From the NCBI GenBank assembly GCA_020444775.1, contig JAGRHX010000950.1, positions 1 through 9,869 on the forward strand: DNA of 9,869 nt. The letters run 5' to 3'. Position numbers and translations under genes: made by a program. Position 1 is the first letter of the stretch, and each line of letters opens with the position of its first letter. Origin of the DNA: Gammaproteobacteria bacterium (GTDB taxonomy: Bacteria > Pseudomonadota > Gammaproteobacteria > HK1). The notes under the pieces were generated by a model. That model was not told the origin of the DNA, searched no databases, and worked only from the letters and a program-made list of their open reading frames with translations. This document shows, in pieces, positions 7,101 through 9,869 of this stretch.

Positions 7101-9869
7101 GTTGCCGGAGAGTGAGCGTCGGTGGGCGCTGCTAGGATTGTGGGTGACCGACGCTGTCCTGAGCCACGCGCTGTACCTCCCAACGACGCCCAGTGATTGG
7201 CTCGATGCAACTGGTGGGGCGACGATCAAGCGCACCAAGGCAAGTTTCCCAAGCTTCGTGAAGGACCTCGTCGGGAGCGGCTGGTTTAACACGCACCTCC
7301 GGAGCCGCTCCGGCTCACTGCCCCCCTGGCTAGGTTTCATAACCCGCACCTTCGCAACAAACGAGACAGCAAACGGTTTTATCCTCCGCGCCAGCAAGCT
7401 GCGTGTCGCCACGGCGGACGTTTCATGGAGACGCTGCGACACATGCACCACCGCGCAGCCTGCTAACTCGCTGTCGGGCGATCGCTGCACGGTGCGGCTT
7501 GGACAGCGCGTCTGCACCGGCACCACGCGTCCCCTTGACCCTAGGCATGATCCGGTGTTCCGGTCGCGCAAGGGTCACTTTCGCAGGCATACTGAGCGGC
7601 TTGCCTCAGACCCTGGATATGCCCCACACCCTTACGTCGCAGCCGAACACTCTGCCGCCCTGAACGACAATAGCAACAGCGCAGCGGTGGCGCGCGCAGA
7701 GTGGCATGAACTCCGATTCCAGGACCTTGACGTAACGGGGCCAGAGGGGCGCCGTGACGGCCCGATCGACGTACTCTCATGCACCACGACGATGGAGGTC
7801 GGGATCGATATTGGGAGCCTCACCGCGGTCGCGCTTCGCAACGTTCCACCTGGGCGTGCCAACTATCAGCAGCGCGCTGGCCGAGCCGGCCGCCGTGGCT
7901 CCGCCCTGTCAACGGTCATCACCTACTGTGGCGCTGATAGCCATGACCAAGAGTTCTACGGGGATCCGGCCGGGATGGTCAGCGGCCCTGTGCCCGATCC
8001 GTCACTTAACCTTGATAACCTCGAGATCGTGCGGCGCCATTGCTTTGCGCTCTTGATGAGCATGTTCCAGATGCGGGCAATCCCTGATCTCGACAACGGA
8101 GAGGTGAGCACGAATGTGTTTGAGAGCCTCGGGATGTTGCGCGACTTCCGCCACGGTGGCGTCGACCAGTTCTCCTATGCTGGACTTGAGGCTTGGCTCA
8201 AGGCGGAGGCAGATCCTGTCAGGGAGGCACTCGACGAGGTCGTCCCGAATTCTGTTCGCGATAAGTCGCCTAGCTTCATCAACGAGGTCCCAGACTCCCT
8301 ACTTGCGGCGCTGCGCGAGGTTGGCGCTGGTCCCATTGTCGTTGAGGAGGTCGTTGGCGACCTCTCGCCCGCGGTAGATGAACTCGTTGCGGAGGGCGGG
8401 GAAGTAGCTCAGACCGCGCGCGGCCTGCTCCTGGATTGGGGGGATGACCTCGACTTCGACGCGCTTGACGCTGCGCCTGTTCAGAGTGAAGCCGCGCTAG
8501 ACCACGACGTCCCGGAGGACGCACCAGATGGGGGGCTTGATCCCGAAAAACTGCTCGACAGGCTGTTCGACCGCGGCGTGCTACCACGATACGCCTTCCC
8601 GACCGACGTGGTCACTTTCCATGTCTTCGATCCCGCTGCTAGCACTGAACGAAAGGCCGTCTTGAAGTACTCCCCCCAACTGGGGCTCAACCAGGCGCTG
8701 TCTGGTTACGCGCCGGGACGCGAAGTGTGGGTAAATGGTGAGCGCCACTACTCCTTCGCCATATGGACGCCATTCAACCGACGAGACTGCTGGCAGGCAT
8801 GGTTCGCGATGAAGGTCTACTTTGAGTGTGACCGGTGCGGCTATGCACGTGTCGAGCAACGTAGTGACGAACACTACGTAGGGCAGGTCCTCGACTGTCC
8901 CGCCTGCGGTACTTCAGGCTCTCTCGGCGTCGGCACACGGTGGCTCCGTCCACCGGGCTTTGCGCATCCTGTCGATCTCCCTGCCGAGTTGCCCCTTGAG
9001 GACAGCCCAACCCCGACCCGCCCGACCCGCGCGAAGCTCAGCGCTCCGTTTACGGACGTGGGGCCGCCAGAGGCAACGGAGATCTCGTCAAACGGAGCCG
9101 GCTACGAGATCTGGACAGCCAAGCAGCGCCTCGTCCTTACCAACACCGGATCACAGGACCCGATGCGGCCAGGCTTCCTTTACTGTCCTCAATGCGGGAG
9201 AGCCGAACCCAATGGATGGGTAGCGGGGCGCTTTCAAGGGGGGGGGCATCCGCGGCCGAACCCAGACCATCATCCTCACGGCGCGAGTTGTAGCGGAAGG
9301 CCTGCGGTCGTAGTACTCGGAAACGAGTTCATCACGGACATTGCCCTTATCAGGTTCCAACTAAGCGGGTCAGTCTCCCTTCCACCAGGTTCGACAGTCG
9401 CGCAAATCGTCTTGACCACCGTGGCGGAAGCGCTTGCTGCGGCGGTCGCAAAGCTCCAGGACGTCGAAGAGTCTGACATCGGCGCCGAGTACCGGGTCGC
9501 CATGACGAGCGGAGGCCGGACCGGCAACCAAGTCGAAGTCTACCTTTATGATCTCACGCCTGGCGGAGCAGGCTTCGTGCGCGCCGCCGCGAACGACGCT
9601 CAACGGCTATTCGAGCAGGCCCTTGAACGCCTTGAGTCCTGCAAGTGCACCCATTCCTGCTATGAGTGTCTGCGGAGCTATAAGAACAAATGGGACCATC
9701 CATATCTTAACCGAAGGCTTGCTGCAGCCTTCATCCGGCACGTTATCCACGGGGATGTTCCGACAATCACGTTTGAGGATGAGCAACGCCTGCTTAGCGC
9801 ATTAGCTGTCGACCTCGTTGAATCTGGCCACGAAGTAGAGGAGCTTGATGGCGGGCTGCGGCTGCTTAA
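4183..9869 (+). CDS. Giant DEAH-box helicase with DUF1998-type C-terminus (DruE-like), 3' end cut
   Basis: One frame is open from ATG 4183 to the last base, 1895 full codons with no stop; the gene continues beyond the window. GAGGA (4172-4176) supports the start. It is a superfamily 2 ATPase, presumably a nucleic-acid translocase or helicase. Visible motifs: Q89 (NHQARALEL), Walker A GTGSGKT (109-115), YPMNALVNDQLGRLR (motif Ia), TNYSMLEYML, DEAH (335-338), TSAS (motif III, 371-374), ALIFSDGRQAASRLA (motif IV, ~816-830), EVGIDIG (motif V, ~1205-1211) and QRAGRAGRRG (motif VI, 1230-1239). About 440 residues separate motif III from IV and about 375 separate IV from V, so large insertions split the core. 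Zinc-type cysteine pairs lie at 632/637, 665/667, 677/680, 769/772, 1085/1088, 1549/1552, 1572/1575 and 1668/1671. The terminal cluster C1820-C1822-C1826-C1829 (SCKCTHSCYECL, then LNRR) is the signature of DUF1998 as in MrfA, DISARM DrmB and Druantia DruE. Size plus this architecture favours DruE-like; MrfA is far shorter. Type or partners cannot be assigned from here. Confidence 0.93.
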   Translation, partial: MYHELQHYTEALRTYITSTYHISHPALVELRDELLRRTGAIAQAPYLESTPRYAGSRKYRDLDLPNAVADVLTWLGERHVVFDPPYNHQARALELTLNSPFHDLVVTTGTGSGKTETFLLPILGRVAAEAAAGKTFQSRAVRALLLYPMNALVNDQLGRLRVLFGDNSVARWFTDHGGRPMKFARYTGRTLYPGRRKEDTDKHRARLQTLRFYLELEENAASDPCARGLISELRRRGKWPAKPSTTPSDENGISAWYGTGRWKNPNDEWVRTIERPEDPELFLRHEAQEGVPDLLVTNYSMLEYMLLRPIERGIFRETANYYEANREQRLLLILDEAHLYRGAQGTEVAMLIRRLRNRLRLRLEQLQIVCTSASFSNPEAARHFAAELVGKSDAGFEVLTGTKEAASPSGPGEEHVATALGRVNLAQLRSDDIQARIDAVASVLSLTSLNETYPLVVIGSAGTDVKLRCLTTNLETVPLDFTLGVESQELPDDVIAVMHGKSDGPVEILLDGAVEMTISGDEVSLSSGRDPVARLLHSALRELPVTGRLLNLTSGAVSNEDDERDPRGVGPAQEVGALSSRLFPFLAAERARPATDALVELASMAKRGGSDAPLLAARAHAFFRGLPGLWACANPVCNQIDDSLRARWTDTPPTGALYAQPRRTCGCGSRVFEVHTCRSCGSGFFKAYAFNPNDPDYLWSENVGEVDGVEGIVQPVFLALEEVPPGSGARFEYLDPVSGRIGSDRQAAREVWLPPLGQQGTPAGEFQSCPRCGARGSDIMDHVTKGDEPFQELVSSQLLEQPPRAGVNTPLRGRKALIFSDGRQAASRLAGKLQQYSLRDAVRPLFLVGIAELERRFGNPVTLDHAYAALLTGCVLNGVTLRPAQAPHFDADLQVFSDLLTSETPATEREVLNRSAELNTQRTNKALMLALYPVLKDSHTGLSALGLGTIRACLDQSDLRNFDQLPAPPEPAQLPESERRWALLGLWVTDAVLSHALYLPTTPSDWLDATGGATIKRTKASFPSFVKDLVGSGWFNTHLRSRSGSLPPWLGFITRTFATNETANGFILRASKLRVATADVSWRRCDTCTTAQPANSLSGDRCTVRLGQRVCTGTTRPLDPRHDPVFRSRKGHFRRHTERLASDPGYAPHPYVAAEHSAALNDNSNSAAVARAEWHELRFQDLDVTGPEGRRDGPIDVLSCTTTMEVGIDIGSLTAVALRNVPPGRANYQQRAGRAGRRGSALSTVITYCGADSHDQEFYGDPAGMVSGPVPDPSLNLDNLEIVRRHCFALLMSMFQMRAIPDLDNGEVSTNVFESLGMLRDFRHGGVDQFSYAGLEAWLKAEADPVREALDEVVPNSVRDKSPSFINEVPDSLLAALREVGAGPIVVEEVVGDLSPAVDELVAEGGEVAQTARGLLLDWGDDLDFDALDAAPVQSEAALDHDVPEDAPDGGLDPEKLLDRLFDRGVLPRYAFPTDVVTFHVFDPAASTERKAVLKYSPQLGLNQALSGYAPGREVWVNGERHYSFAIWTPFNRRDCWQAWFAMKVYFECDRCGYARVEQRSDEHYVGQVLDCPACGTSGSLGVGTRWLRPPGFAHPVDLPAELPLEDSPTPTRPTRAKLSAPFTDVGPPEATEISSNGAGYEIWTAKQRLVLTNTGSQDPMRPGFLYCPQCGRAEPNGWVAGRFQGGGHPRPNPDHHPHGASCSGRPAVVVLGNEFITDIALIRFQLSGSVSLPPGSTVAQIVLTTVAEALAAAVAKLQDVEESDIGAEYRVAMTSGGRTGNQVEVYLYDLTPGGAGFVRAAANDAQRLFEQALERLESCKCTHSCYECLRSYKNKWDHPYLNRRLAAAFIRHVIHGDVPTITFEDEQRLLSALAVDLVESGHEVEELDGGLRLL

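Noticed and set aside
9867..9869. TAA at the very end of the window as the helicase stop codon
   Set aside because: The helicase frame has codons starting at 9862 (CTG) and 9865 (CTT), so the last two bases AA start the next codon. The TAA is out of frame and the gene is still open.
1..9869. CRISPR array
   Set aside because: No regularly spaced direct repeats of 23-40 bp are present. The only repeats are the GGGGGCAA octamers, the 10-bp duplication and codon-level Sel1 repeats.

Overview
The window looks like part of a genomic island in a GC-rich proteobacterium. The evidence is an intact P4-type tyrosine integrase at the left, Sel1-repeat/peptidoglycan-binding architecture typical of Proteobacteria, and GC-biased third codon positions by eye. 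A gammaproteobacterium is my guess only; nothing here fixes the genus.

Layout. Bases 1-42 end in a strong rho-independent terminator, probably of whatever lies left of the window. Bases 43-170 are the integrase control region, with two perfect inverted repeats and three copies of the octamer GGGGGCAA. A complete integrase follows (171-1376, +). Convergent to it is a conserved-looking protein with a possible nucleotidyltransferase signature (1405-1944, -). From 1959 to 2590 the DNA is debris: the C-terminal half of a second integrase, a frameshifted scrap of a third, and the first ~20 codons of an IS481-type transposase. A secreted Sel1-repeat protein with a C-terminal peptidoglycan-binding domain follows (2728-3750, +). 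Bases 3751-4182 hold two more probable transposase tails (IS66-like and IS21 IstB-like, both broken).

The right-hand 58% is one gene. An uninterrupted frame runs from ATG 4183 to the last base, at least 1895 codons, without a stop. It encodes a giant superfamily 2 DEAH helicase with many CxxC zinc-type pairs and a C-terminal DUF1998-type cysteine cluster. The architecture is that of Druantia DruE-like and related defence helicases. The gene is cut by the window edge, so its C-terminus and any downstream partners are not visible.

How it fits together. The left part is an integration hot spot that has taken several insertions, with relics of at least three integrases and about three insertion sequences. 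The best candidate cargo is the giant helicase, likely anti-phage. Whether it is a stand-alone system or the first gene of a larger operon has to be read from the sequence to the right. The Sel1 protein is separated from it by about 430 bp of transposon debris, so co-transcription is unlikely.
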